A DNA stretch of 64,000 nucleotides from Roseiarcus sp963835955 (GCA_963835955.1 CAWIHZ010000026.1:1-64000); one strand, 5' to 3'; shown: positions 25,612-36,000, counted from the first letter of the stretch. Notes: a model not told the origin generated them from the letters alone. Numbers and translations: made by a program.

Positions 25612-26628
25612 TCAATGTGTTCCCGCAACCTTAGGTCCCGCCGCGTAAACCCGAATGGCTTTGCAGTAACCATTGATGATGCGGAGAAGCGGCTTCTCGA
25701 ATGTTACATAGGCCACCCGTCCAACAATTGTCGCGATGATGAGGCTCAGGAATACAAGTTCAAGAGATGGTTGGCCCACGACCATCTTCCAAACTCGCAG
25801 CGTTACCGTTAGCGCGAGTCCATGAGATAAGTAGGTCGAGTATGATGCGTCCCCAAAATGCTGAAGGAATTTGGCGCGTTTTGCCAACCAGGCAGGCTCG
25901 GACAGTTCGAACCCGCGCCAAAGTATCGCGAGGGCCATGCCCAGCGCAAACCAGAGGACAATCGGCGAAGCAAGATAGGCCAAGCTCGCGTTTGGAATGT
26001 AGGAACCAAAGAGTACGAAAACAGCAAGAAATCCGATGATGGCTGCAAGGGCAACACGGCGCGGAAAAAATAACCCAACCGCAAATAGCAGATAGAACAT
26101 TGCCTCAAAATTCAGAGTCCATCCTTGACCAAGGATCGGCTCCCATGATTGGTCATCTCCTGCATAAGGCACAAATGCCAGCGAGTAGCCTAGTTCTCTC
26201 CACCGATCGCCCGCGCCGTGTGTAGCGGAGACGCGATGATAGGCGAATGCCAGGATTGTTGCGGCCTAGTAAAGAGGAACGATGCGTATAATACGACGTT
26301 CCAAGAAGTTCGCGGCTGCTTTCGAACTCCCGAAGTTTGTCCACGAAATATGGACCATGATGAAGCCGGAGACTACAAAGAAGACATACACACAATAGGT
26401 TCCGAGCGCCCAGGCAACTCGGGTAATCGAACTCTGCGCCGCATTTCCGATCAGTTCAAGAAGAGCATGGTCCGTAACGACCATCCATGCCGCGATCGCC
26501 CTGAGTGCCTGCAGCGAGAAAAAAGTGCCGCTCGATTTCAAGATGGGGGAACTCAAGCGTCTCTCCAGGGTGGGTTTTGGGCAGGCCTTGAGTGTCTGTC
26601 CGGGAAGATATTGGATCGGTTGAGTCAT
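25612..26628 (-). pseudogene. Acyltransferase-3 family protein with an internal amber stop
   Basis: The reading begins MTQPIQYLPGQTLKACPKP, then FFSLQALRAIAAWMVVTDHA, the signature helix of the family, and VFFVVSGFIMVHISW. It hits TAG at 26266-26268 in LERRIIRIVPLY-stop-AATILAFAY, where relatives have tryptophan, so a single TGG-to-TAG change is likely. The frame then stays open to 25612 with GQGWTLNFEAMFYLLFAVGL and several membrane helices. Such proteins O-acetylate surface polysaccharides (family knowledge). The first 13 codons come from the IS5 end, so the native start is also lost. Confidence 0.8.
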
Positions 26629-27528
26629 TTGTGATTCAAGGGAGGCGGCCTGATTCTTTGGGGAGCCGCCGCCGATGTGGACGAAGGAAAACCGCGCTCG
26701 CTACGATCGCAGCCGCCTGCGCTATCCCTCTGACCTGACCGACGAGGAGTGGGCGCTGGTCGAGCCGCATATTCCACCCGCCAAGCGCGGCGGCAACAAG
26801 CGAACGGTCAAGCTGCGCGAGGTCGTCAACGGCCTGATGTACATCCTGAGCGCCGGTTGCCAGTGGCGGGCGATCCCGAAAGACCTGCCGCCACGCTCGA
26901 CGTTGTACGATTATTTTGATCTGTGGAGTTGGGACGGCACGCTCGATCGGATCCATGACGCCCTCTATGTCAAATGCCGCGAAAGAGCAGAGCGCGAGGC
27001 TTCTCCGACAGCGGCCATCATCGACAGCCAGAGCGTGAAAAGCGCTGAAAAAGGGGGGCTCACGACCCGCATGGCTACGATGCGGGCAAGAAGATCAAAG
27101 GCAAGAAGCGGCATATTCTCGTCGACACGCAGGGCCTCCTGATGCACGCCATCGTGCATGGCGCCGATGTTCAGGACCGCGACGGCGGCGTGCTCGTGAT
27201 GGCGACCTTGTTCGGCCTCTATCCCTTCCTTCTGAAGCTCTACGCCGATGGCGGTTATCAAGGGGCGCAGTTCCAGGATGCGCTGGGGGTCATTCTCAAG
27301 CGCGTGAACGTCGAGATCGTCAAACGCTCCGATCAAGCTCAACGCTTCGTCGTCTTGCCCAAACGATGGATCGTCGAGCGAACCTTCGCCTGGCTCGGAC
27401 GATGCCGAAGGCTCGCCAAGGATTGGGAGTGCCTCAATCGCAAGGCGCTCGCCTTCCTCAAGCTCGCTTCTATCCGCCTCATGACGCGAAAACTATGCAA
27501 TTCCAGATGATGTTCCCGGACAAACTCT
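26591..27528 (+). mobile_element. IS5-family (IS427-like) element of about 938 bp
   Basis: AGTGTCTGTCCGGGAA at 26591 and, reversed from 27528, AGAGTTTGTCCGGGAA form imperfect inverted repeats. The single transposase lies in two overlapping frames. The element sits between the O-antigen ligase and the acyltransferase, covering the latter's 5' end. Target repeat not resolved. Confidence 0.75.
26675..27510 (+). CDS. IS5 family transposase, two frames joined by a -1 shift
   Basis: The first frame starts MWTKENRARYDRSRLRYPSD and has EEWALVEPHIPPAKRGGNKR and SAGCQWRAIPKDLPPRSTLY, and ends near IIDSQSVKSAEKGG, with the first catalytic acid in IDSQSV. The second frame continues with AHDPHGYDAGKKIKGKKRH, LYADGGYQGAQFQDAL (second acid), and VLPKRWIVERTFAWLGRC (glutamate). 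The junction is AAAAAGGGGGGC near 27048-27060, where slipping back by one base joins the frames into 278 residues. IS427-type elements are known to use such slippery runs (family knowledge), so the gene may be functional rather than broken. Confidence 0.75.
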
Positions 27529-27560
27529 GAGAAAATCGCGTTGACGGGCCGGCTTGCTTG

Positions 27561-28931
27561 TCACACTCCGCGCGGTTTAGTGATGGCGCCAGTGGTTTCG
27601 GTGATGGCTGCGGTTCCAACAGAGTTAGAGGACGCTCGTGAGCCAGGCCGGATAAGTAGGATTGGCCGAGCGCGACGCGCGCGTGCGGCGGTCGCGGCCA
27701 GGCGAGAGCGCAAAGCCTGTTCGCGCAAAGCCTGTTCGCACATAAATCCCAGCAGAAAAAACAGCGTGGTCTGTTCGCACACGGTAACGAGCACCTGTTC
27801 GCTTACGCCGATAAATAAAATTCCGACGAGAGATAGTAATGAGGAAACCCCGATTTCAGGCGCGGGACCATTCATGCATTTCACGGCCATCACTAGGTTA
27901 CGCATCCACATAAACAGAAACAATGCGGCGCCGATCACGCCAACATCGAGCAAGATTTGAAGCAGACCATTATGTGCTTCGTCAACATACCAGCGAAGCA
28001 AGGTCGAGATTTCAATCGAACGCGGATTTGACATGGACCAAAACGCGCTAAAGCCCCAGCCCAGCAGGGGCCGATCCGATATGGCGTCAATAACATAAGG
28101 CCACATTTCGGTACGCCCCGTCAGCGTAGGGTCCTTGCCCAGAAAACTGAAGATAAGATCTTTGTTCGCAATGATCAAAAAAGATGTCAAAGCGAATATA
28201 ATCATCATGCAAACGCTCATGAAGCGGCGATTTCCCCCCTTGATGTAGAGAGAACCTATAATATGCAATGTAAAAAATACGAAAATTGTAAGCAGCGCCG
28301 TAGTTGACTTGCTCAAGACAACCACGAGCGCGCATATCGCGATGATTCCCATGTGACGAAGCTTTCGCCTTCCGGTCCGTACGCCGTGAAGGCCCGCGAG
28401 GACTCCCATCGCCATCGCTTGGCCTAGTACGTTTTTCTGCGGAAACAGTCCGTTAAAATCGCCACCGATCCCGACCACCTCGCTTGGAAGAACAATTAGC
28501 AGCAGTAACGAAACAGTCGCCAAGAGTCCGTTGATCGATGCCGCAAGCCCCATAATCTCGTTGCCATCGATCGTTTTCACCAGACCAATCGCACCTACGA
28601 CAAGGAACAGAAAGGCAATGCTGCGCGTGAGCGTTATGCCGGGGTCCACTGACCACAATACGGAGCAAACAACTATACCGACGACCATCGCCGGGGGGGC
28701 CAAATTAAGCCGTGGGCGTCGCCCGCGGGTTCCCCACCAGAAGAGTAGAACGCTCGATGCAATGCCAAGAAGGTTTATGGCTTCAGTGATCTTGTCGCCG
28801 GTTTTTCCCTCCCACGCGCCATATACCATTGTGTCAATAAACCCAAGGGCCAGGCTCGAGAATAATATATAGTAAGCCGCTACAATATAATGCACCCATG
28901 AGTTTCTTTGGGTTGTTGATCCTTTGATCAT
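27561..28931 (-). CDS. O-antigen ligase/polymerase family membrane protein (Wzy_C)
   Basis: A 456-residue protein with about ten to twelve hydrophobic helices. The conserved Wzy_C/O-antigen ligase region is NGLFPQKNVLGQAMAMGVL, KSTTALLTIFVFFTLHIIG and LTGRTEMWPYVIDAISDRPL then LGWGFSAFW, with the periplasmic YVDEAHNGLLQILLDVGVIG loop. The last 60 residues are basic, Arg-rich and outside the family domain (LAATAARARRARPILLIRPG); their origin is unclear, possibly from a changed 3' end. It would polymerise or ligate repeat units of a surface polysaccharide. A 95-bp MITE lies directly before the start. Confidence 0.82.
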   Translation of the reverse strand: MIKGSTTQRNSWVHYIVAAYYILFSSLALGFIDTMVYGAWEGKTGDKITEAINLLGIASSVLLFWWGTRGRRPRLNLAPPAMVVGIVVCSVLWSVDPGITLTRSIAFLFLVVGAIGLVKTIDGNEIMGLAASINGLLATVSLLLLIVLPSEVVGIGGDFNGLFPQKNVLGQAMAMGVLAGLHGVRTGRRKLRHMGIIAICALVVVLSKSTTALLTIFVFFTLHIIGSLYIKGGNRRFMSVCMMIIFALTSFLIIANKDLIFSFLGKDPTLTGRTEMWPYVIDAISDRPLLGWGFSAFWSMSNPRSIEISTLLRWYVDEAHNGLLQILLDVGVIGAALFLFMWMRNLVMAVKCMNGPAPEIGVSSLLSLVGILFIGVSEQVLVTVCEQTTLFFLLGFMCEQALREQALRSRLAATAARARRARPILLIRPGSRASSNSVGTAAITETTGAITKPRGV

Positions 28932-28938
28932 CGTCTAA

Positions 28939-29033
28939 CCCGGATTATGCCTTGCGGGTTGGCGGGTGTGGCGTAAACGCTGACAACCCGCAGACCATTG
29001 GCGCCAATTCGTCAACGCGATGCATAATGCGGG
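28939..29033. mobile_element. MITE with IS1380-like ends, about 95 bp
   Basis: CCCGGATTATGCCTTGCG on the left and, reversed, CCCGCATTATGCATCGCG on the right. The left part shares TGGCGGGTGTGGCGTAA with the IS1380 element at 15655, which reads TGGCGGATGTGGCGTAA, and the right part shares GTGCATAATGCGGGCTAG-like sequence with its right end. No coding content remains. It is an internally deleted derivative that truncates an acyltransferase fragment. Confidence 0.7.
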
Positions 29034-29268
29034 CTAGCTGGATCGCGACATCCGGGGATTCTTGGATGCCGCGACACGCATAGGCGTTTTCGACAAGGTG
29101 CGACGCCAGGACGCCGAGCGCTGCGGGAGCCCGCAGGCCGTCGAGATGCAGGTAGCGTTGCTTCTTCGTGTCGATTTCCGGTTGAAGCGCCCAGGCGGCA
29201 AGGATCGCCAGAATGAGGCCGTTACCATAAACCCCGGCGATGATTGCCAGTTGAACCGCTAGGTGCAT
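29034..29268 (-). pseudogene. N-terminal fragment of an acyltransferase-3 family protein
   Basis: The reading MHLAVQLAIIAGVYGNGLIL, LAAWALQPEIDTKKQRY, then LHLDGLRAPAALGVLASHLV carries the family's first-helix signature (LDGLRA-x-A-A-L-G-V). It is cut off after DVAIQLA by the IS1380-like MITE. The remaining nine or so membrane helices are absent. It is unrelated in sequence to the amber-stopped acyltransferase at 25612, so the locus has lost two O-acetylation genes. Confidence 0.65.
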
Positions 29269-29415
29269 CGCCCGATTAACTCCTTCGCTTTATCCCAGTA
29301 GCATTTCAGTCGAAGGCGGACAATGACCGACGGTCTTTCGGGCATTGTCGCGCCGCGTCGGGCCTGCGGTCGTAACTGTTGGCCCGATAGTCACGCGCAT
29401 GGAGAAAATCAACTA

Positions 29416-30651
29416 CTCGCCCAATTCAGTCAGATTGACGGGTATAGGTGCTTGAGTTTGATGCGTGCGTCGGGTGTTGTGAAGTGCCAATTGGCATTGG
29501 CGTGATTGGCGTTGCGGTCCTGCTCCCAGGCGGCGACTTCCTCGACGAGGGTTTGTTTGTCGGGGATACGGCGGTCGAGGCATTGGGACGATAGGACGCC
29601 GAGTTCCGACTCCGCCAGATCGAGCCAACTGCCGTGCTTTGGCGTGTAATGCCATTCGAATCGCTCGACCAGCCGCCTGGCTTCGGCGGCCGGAAAGGCT
29701 TCGTAGAGTGACGCCTTGCTGTGGATGTTGAGATTGTCCTGGACCAGAACGATGATCTGGGCGGCGGAAAAGTGGATATCGGCCAAGTCTTTCAAGACGT
29801 GAGCATAATCCACGGCGGTGTGGCGGTCCGTGACTTTGACATGGCGCCAGCCTTCGAGCGGCGCGAACAGCATGAAGAGGTTGGCGGTCCCATTGCGCTC
29901 GTACTCGTAATCGCAACGGACCGGGCGCCCGGTTTCATCGGAATCGTCGTCCGCGTCTCGGCGAGGAGTTGCTTCGAGGTCTCGTCCAGGCAAACCAGCG
30001 GACGGTCGGGATCGCGTGGCCGCGTGTAGACGGCCAGCACGTCTTCCATCGCCGCTACGAACGCGCCGTTGGCCTTGGGCGGGATGACCCAGCACTGTCG
30101 GCGATGGGGCTGGAGAATGTTTTTTTGAGCGCCCGCCCGATCGTCGAGTCGCTGGCGCGATCGACAATGTGGAGTTCCACGACCTTGTTCTCCAACAGCC
30201 GCAAGGTCCAGCGCGCGCGTCCCTTGGGTGGTTTGGAACAAGCCAAGGCAATCAGTTTGGCTTCCTTCTCGCCGTCGAAAATCCGCGCAACCGCCGGCCT
30301 CGCCCGTTGTTTGCGGCTCAGCACCGCCTCGAAGCCCTCTTCCACCAGTTGCTTGCGCACCCGGTAAACCATCGATGGGCTGGTCTCCAGCGCTTTGACG
30401 ATCCGGCTGTCGCTCCAGCCTTCCCCGGCTTGCGAGACATCGGCCTTCAACAAGACCCGCGCCTTCAGCAGCCGCTGGGCCGGGCTCTTTCCTTTCCGGA
30501 TCAGCGCTTCAAGTCGCTCCCGCTCCTCCGCGCTCAACCGCACCACATACTTCTTTACTGAAATCTCCTTCGCAACCATGATCGCCTCCGTCGTCCGCAC
30601 CGTCGACAAAGCGAATCATCAAATCCTTTCAAATTGATTAAAGCGGGCGAC
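29416..30651 (-). mobile_element. IS630-family element, copy B (1236 bp)
   Basis: TA at 29414-29415 and 30652-30653 flank the element; ends are CTCGCCC and GGGCGA(C). Same length to the base as copy A at 7445-8680 and with the same overlapping-frame organisation, but terminal sequences and coding sequence differ. It separates the acyltransferase fragment from the FkbM gene. Confidence 0.75.
29430..30579 (-). pseudogene. IS630 family transposase, copy B
   Basis: Reading from the ATG at 30579: MVAKEISVKKYVVRLSAEER, the helix-turn-helix part, then ALKKTF at the run of seven A near 30121-30128, where a -1 shift leads into QKNILQPHRRQCWVIPPKAN and CLDETSKQLLAETRTTIPMK. A second shift near 29940 (one base lost, in AAACCGGG) leads on to DYEYERNGTANLFMLFAPLE, VLVQDNLNIHSKASLYE and WLDLAESELGVLSSQCL. 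The first shift is shared with copy A and looks programmed; the second is private and disabling. Repaired, the protein is 383 residues. Confidence 0.75.
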
Positions 30652-30842
30652 TAGAGTGGCGCAGCCTGCCCAAACTACGACTGAGAAACAATGAGGCTTG
30701 CGCTAGGCAAATGATCTGGACACGGTTAGTGATCTGTGCGTAAGACGATCGCAAGAGGAGGAAGATGCTATCTGCACGGCGTAATTCGAAGCGAACAGTT
30801 GTGCCTTAATATTCACGTTGAATTAATTTGCGGAGGAGTTTC

Positions 30843-31664
30843 ATGGAGAAAGTTATGGCCAAACTAACGTCGCCAAAATGGCTCAGGGAGGCGATCTCAG
30901 GGCGCGCACGAAACCTCGCTAACTCATTCAATTTCTCTCCCTACACAATAGAACGCGAAGTCGCGGGCGAAAAGCACCTATTTTATATTGGGAATGTGAC
31001 TGGAAAGAGCTGGTACAACAGCAAAACCGACCTCTCACCTGAGATGACCTTTGTCGGGCGCGAGCTAGTCAAACCTGGGGGAATCGTCATCGAATGCGGC
31101 GCTCACCACGGGGCGCAGTCAATCCTGCTATCTCGGTGGGTGGGGACTAGGGGTAAAGTCGTGGCGATTGAGCCAGTTTCGGAAAATGTTGCAATTCTTA
31201 GAAAGAATATAGAGATCAATAGCCTGACCAACGTTCTTGTCGTTGACAAGGCGGTAGGATCTAGCCCCGGCCGCCTGTCCATGGCGCCCAATTCCAACGC
31301 GAGCGTGCGAGCTGGCGGGAACCACACGATCTCAGTGGAAAGCATCGCATTGGATGCCCTTGCGGAGGAACTGAAGATCATGCCAACGTTCGTCAAGATT
31401 GATGTGGAAGGCTATGAATATCAAGTGCTGGAAGGAAGCAGATCCATCTTAGCCACGACCCCTGCGGTGTTCCTTGAAGTGCACACACTCACGCTCCCGC
31501 GATACGGGAAGAAGTTCGAAGATCTGTGGGAATTTATAGATCCCGACAAATACGACATCTTCATTCAGGACGAGGATTTCAAGGAGCCGGAGGTATACTC
31601 CCCTGCAATCGTGCCGAGCGGCCGGGTACATCTGTTCTTTCGACCACGGATCCCAGGAGCGTAA
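30843..31664 (+). CDS. FkbM family methyltransferase
   Basis: A 273-residue protein from ATG 30843, preceded by GGAGGAG. SAM-binding motif I is GIVIECGAHHGAQSILLSRW, followed by KVVAIEPVSENVAILRKNIE, then the FkbM-specific FVKIDVEGYEYQVLEGSRSI and AVFLEVHTL. FkbM enzymes O-methylate sugars or polyketides (family knowledge). In this setting it probably methylates a polysaccharide residue. The N-terminal 60 residues are basic and helical, common in polysaccharide-locus versions. The gene stands alone between IS630 copy B and an IS5 derivative, with AT-rich DNA upstream as its likely promoter. Confidence 0.85.
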   Translation: MEKVMAKLTSPKWLREAISGRARNLANSFNFSPYTIEREVAGEKHLFYIGNVTGKSWYNSKTDLSPEMTFVGRELVKPGGIVIECGAHHGAQSILLSRWVGTRGKVVAIEPVSENVAILRKNIEINSLTNVLVVDKAVGSSPGRLSMAPNSNASVRAGGNHTISVESIALDALAEELKIMPTFVKIDVEGYEYQVLEGSRSILATTPAVFLEVHTLTLPRYGKKFEDLWEFIDPDKYDIFIQDEDFKEPEVYSPAIVPSGRVHLFFRPRIPGA

Positions 31665-31785
31665 ACTAAAAGTCTGACTCAAACGCCTATTGGATAGACC
31701 CGAACGTTTCGGCCCCTCGGTCTTCTCCACAAGCCGCTGAAAAGTTTGGCTCTGCGCGGGACCCTTCCGGTAAACTTTTACCCAA

Positions 31786-32384
31786 AGAGCCTGACCTGAA
31801 ATTGGTTGACCGGCCTCGGTGGGCGTGATTCTCCGGAGTTTGCAAAGACTTCTGGAGATTCGCCATGTCGTGGAGCGAGGCCGATCGGGCAAAGTATGAT
31901 GTGGTCTGCGAATGCTATTCAAGCGATTTGTCGGAGGCGGAGTTTGCCTTGATTTTTCCGCTGCTTCCGAGCGCAAGCGGCGAGGACGCAGGCCGACATG
32001 CGCGCGCCGATACGCAGGATCGTTACGCGCTGGCGCCCCTCTTGCGCGAGGTGCGCCGCAAGACCCCGTTTGTGACCATGAGTTTCGTCGATTCGGGCTA
32101 CAATGGCGACGAGGCGCAGCGCGCCGCCTTCGAGGCGAGCCGTATCTCCATCACCGTGGTTATGCGTAACGACAAGCAAATCAAAGGCTTCATCGTGTTG
32201 CCGAAGCGCTGGGTCGTCGAACGGACGTTCGGCTGGATCAACCGCGCCCGACGCGTGGCCAAGGTCTTTTCCAGGCGAAAATCGAGTCCTCGCTCGCATG
32301 GATGGTCATCGCCCTTGCGTTCCTGCTCACGCGACGCCTCGCAAGGCTCTAACGTCCGGCAATGTGATTTTCGAGTCAGGCTCT
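31786..32384 (+). mobile_element. Internally deleted IS5-family element, 599 bp
   Basis: AGAGCCTGACCTGAAAT at 31786 and, reversed from 32384, AGAGCCTGACTCGAAAAT are the inverted repeats. The transposase inside has lost its middle. An element of this family is normally about 850-1000 bp, so several hundred bases are missing. Confidence 0.7.
31865..32352 (+). pseudogene. IS5 family transposase with internal deletion and frameshift
   Basis: The reading MSWSEADRAKYDVVCECYSS continues to LIFPLLPSASGED and then jumps to YALAPLLREVRRKTPFVTMS, missing the first catalytic acid region. SFVDSGYNGDEAQRAAFEAS and VLPKRWVVERTFGWINRARR hold the remaining acidic residues. After RVAKVF a shift of frame leads to KIESSLAWMVIALAFLLTRR and a stop at 32352. 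Different from the IS5 transposase at 26675. Inactive. Confidence 0.7.
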
Positions 32385-32841
32385 AAGAGGATCGATATCG
32401 TCTGGCGACCTGGTCCGTGTTTAGTGTTATACTTCTGCGGGATGGGGCAAATATCCCGCAGTGTAGATGAAACAAGAATACCACTATTGTAACGTAACGT
32501 CGGCTAAATTCCGTCGAGATGGCTAGTGTCGCAATATCAAATCAACAGTTCGCAAGCGGGCTGTTGAAGAACGCACTTCTGCCAGAATTCGGGTCACAAA
32601 TGGACTCGCCTCGACCCCGGATTTTTCACGAATTTCTCCGATGGAATCGAATTTGTCAACAGCCTGCTAAGTCTGTCCTATCAAGCGGCTTGCATTTCGT
32701 CCGCTCTTCGCTCATTAGTGATCGGCCATTCGCAATTCGGGGGACAAATCGAAGCGCGGGGGGCTTGAGAAGCGCGGGGGCGTGAAGTCGTAAGCTGGCG
32801 CCCTCCGCCGATCGAAGTGGGCGCGCGAAAAGGTAGCGTCT
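32385..32841. other. Geneless gap upstream of the type I secretion locus
   Basis: No reading frame with coding character is seen on either strand. The first half is AT-richer than average, the last 80 bases are G-rich. It probably contains the promoter of the mini-C39-like gene and the secreted protein. Confidence 0.4.
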
Positions 32842-33045
32842 ATGAACCAAGCGGCCCCTCCCCCCGGCCTGCTGACTGCACTTGATGCAGGCTTGACTGC
32901 CCTCTGCGGGATCGCGGCGTTCGATCGGATCGCCGCCGATCCGGCGCGGCTTGCGTATGAACTCGCGCCGAATGGGCGCGAGGCCGAGGAACCCGACCAC
33001 AAACCAGCGCCGCCTTCAACGGCCGGCGCCACCTCTAGCTCGTGA
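32842..33045 (+). CDS. Orphan mini C39-like (CLD) fragment upstream of the secreted protein
   Basis: A 67-residue protein whose first 45 residues, LLTALDAGLTALCGIAAFDR then IAADPARLAYELA, match the beginning of the non-catalytic C39-like domain found at the N-terminus of RTX exporters. The tail (EEPDHKPAPPSTAGATSSS) is low-complexity. The same pattern recurs twice in the exporter at 37540 (DPGLFALTVLLQLRGVDAEA and SLAALVMLLRFHGIGAEAEQ). It sits 16 bases before the secreted protein. It may be a remnant of an older exporter gene or a small substrate-binding protein; the sequence cannot tell which. Confidence 0.5.
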   Translation: MNQAAPPPGLLTALDAGLTALCGIAAFDRIAADPARLAYELAPNGREAEEPDHKPAPPSTAGATSSS

Positions 33046-33061
33046 TAAAGGGTGAAAACTC

Positions 33062-36000
33062 ATGACCACATACTACGTGAGTTCTATTGTCGGCAGCGAT
33101 AACAACGCAGGCACGTCCTCCAGCGCTCCGTTGAACACCTTGCAGGCGGCTGAAGCTCTCGTAAAACCCGGCGACACCGTCCAGGTCATGAATGGCACTT
33201 ATACGACGGGCGGCGGCGGCAATGTGCTGACGATTTCGACGAGCGGCACCGCGAGCGCTCCGATCACCTTCGAGGCGGCGCCTGGAGCAACGCCGGTCAT
33301 CAATTCTTCCGGCGCTTGGCAGGGTATCGAGATCGATGCGTCCTATATCACCATTAACGGTTTCACGGTCGTCGGCGACGCCGCAAATTACAATCTGACG
33401 TCGGCCATGGCCGGCTACAGCACCGGCAACGCTAATCTTGATGGGAATGGCATTGCCGCAACCAGCGGAAATCAAATCCACAATATCATTATTGAGAACA
33501 ACACGGTTTACAATGAGCCTGGCGCGGGAATCGCGATGGAGAATGGCGATTACATTCAAATTCTGAACAACAACGTTCATGATAACGCGCATTGGTCGGC
33601 CTACGGCCAAAGCGGAATTACGGTTGGTGCGTCATATAATTACAACAACGCCGCAGGACCTCACATTATCATCAGCGGCAATACTTTGAAAAATAATTCA
33701 GAATTGGTTCCGGAATACCGTGCCGGGGCCATCACCGATGGCGAAGGCATCATACTGGATTCCAACAACGGTTACACGGGCGGATTCCTTGTTGAGAACA
33801 ACACGATCACCGGCAGCGGCGGTCCTGGTATTAAATCATTTTTTTCGGACAATGCAGTCATTACCGGCAACACTGCAACCGGAGACCTGACAGTCGCAAG
33901 TTTGGCGAGTGAAGGTGAAATCTTTATCAACCAATCCAACAACAATACGGTGTCCAACAATATCACGACGACGGGCGGGGCCCAAGGAACAGCTCCGACG
34001 GTGGCGATCACCAGCGCCGGCGGGACGGTCAATTCGGCCGTGCAGACGGTCACCGGAACAGTCGACGTCGCCGACGCGGGCTCGGAGGTGACCGTCCTCG
34101 AGGGGACGACGCCCATCGGCACGGGAACGGCCGGCGCGAATGGCGTTTGGTCCGCCAGCGTGACGCTCGCCAACCAGGGCGCGAACGTTCTGACCGCGAC
34201 CGACACCAACGCCGCCGGGACCGGGACCTCCGGCGCCGTCACCTACACGCTCAGCCCGAGCGCCGCGCTGACCAACGGCAGCTTCGAGACGGGCAGCTTC
34301 AGCGGCTGGACGGTGGGCGGCAATTCCGGAATCCTCTACGGCGCGCAGCAACTCTTTGTCGACACGGTCGCCGAAAGCGGCACGTACGCGGCCGCAATGG
34401 GCTCGATGGGGGCGGACGGGACCTTGAGCCAGACCGTCGCGACGACGGCCGGCCAGACCTACACGCTGAGTTTCTGGCTGCGCAACGATGGGGCGGGCAC
34501 CAACGACTTCAATGCCACATGGAACGGGCAGACGCTGGTTTCGCTGACCAATGCGGCGCAGTTCGGCTATAAGCAATACTCCTACACCGTGACCGCGACC
34601 AGCGCCGCGTCGACGCTGGAATTTTCCGCAGCGAATGTCTCGAGCCAATGGGATCTCGACAACATATCGCTAACGGCGAATGGAACGTCATCGCCCGTCC
34701 CAACCGTCACCGCCGTCACCGATTCTCCTGCGACCGGCGATCTGAACGCGGGCAAGACCGTCGCGCTGAAGCTCAGCTTTAGCGGAAATGTGACGGTCGC
34801 CGGCGGAACGCCGACGCTGACCCTGAACGACGGCGGAAGCGCGACCTACGCCAGCGGTTCGGGCAGCAATACGCTGACCTTCAACACCACCGTGGCGGCC
34901 GGACAGAACGCGGCCTCCCTCGCCGCGACCGCGGTCAACCTGCCGAGCGGAGTCACGATCAAGGACGGCGCCGGCAACGCCGCCAACCTGTCGCTCACCA
35001 GCCTGACCCAGAGCGGGCCGCAGGTCGACACCAGCGCTCCCGCGGCGCCGAAAATCTCAAGCGATTCCGTGAGCGGCAATATCGTGACGCTGAACGGCAC
35101 GGCGGAAGCGAACAGCACAATAACGGCATACGACAACTCGACCAAGCTGGGCACGGCCGCCGCCAACAGCAGCGGGGCGTGGACGTTCACCACCGGAACG
35201 CTGGCGAGCGGCAGTCAGAGCTTCACCGCGACGGCGACCGACGGCGCGGGCAACGTGAGCCCATCCTCGAGCGCTCTGGCCGTGAGCGTGACAAATCCCA
35301 CTGTCACCACGATCGCCGGAATCACCGATTCTCCTGCGACCGGCGATCTGAACGCGGGCAAGACCGTCGCGCTGAAGCTCAGCTTTAGCGGAAATGTGAC
35401 GGTCGCCGGCGGAACGCCGACGCTGACCTTGAACGACGGCGGAACGGCGACCTACGCCAGCGGTTCGGGCAGCAATACGCTGACCTTCAACACCACCGTG
35501 GCGGCCGGACAGAACGCGGCCTCCCTCGCCGCGACCGCGGTCAACCTGCCGAGCGGAGTCACGATCAAGGACGGCGCCGGCAACGCCGCCAACCTGTCGC
35601 TCACCAGCCTGACCCAGAGCGGGCCGCAGGTCGACACCAGCGCTCCCGCGGCGCCGAAAATCTCAAGCAATTCCGTGAGCGGCAATATCGTGACGCTGAA
35701 AGGCACGGCGGAAGCGAACAGCACAATAACGGCATACGACAACTCGACAAAGCTGGGCACGGCCGCCGCCAACAGCAGCGGGGCGTGGACGTTCACCACC
35801 GGAACGCTGGCGAGCGGCAGTCAGAGCTTCACCGCGACGGCGACCGACGGCGCGGGCAACGTGAGCCCATCCTCGAGCGCTCTGGTCGTGACTCTTGCCG
35901 CCTCTCAGGGGAGCGGCGGGAGTACCGCCAATCTGGTGACCAACGGGAGCTTCGAGACTGACAGCTTCAGCGGGTGGACGTTGGGCGGCAATTCCGCAGT

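Noticed and set aside
7445..30651. Composite transposon bounded by the two 1236-bp IS630 copies
   Set aside because: The copies are in opposite orientation, and terminal and coding sequences differ. IS630 elements insert singly at TA; nothing shows that the 23-kb segment moved as one.
34718..35885. Repeat array or CRISPR-like structure
   Set aside because: It is a coding tandem duplication of 202 codons; no short repeats with unique spacers and no cas genes were seen anywhere in the window.
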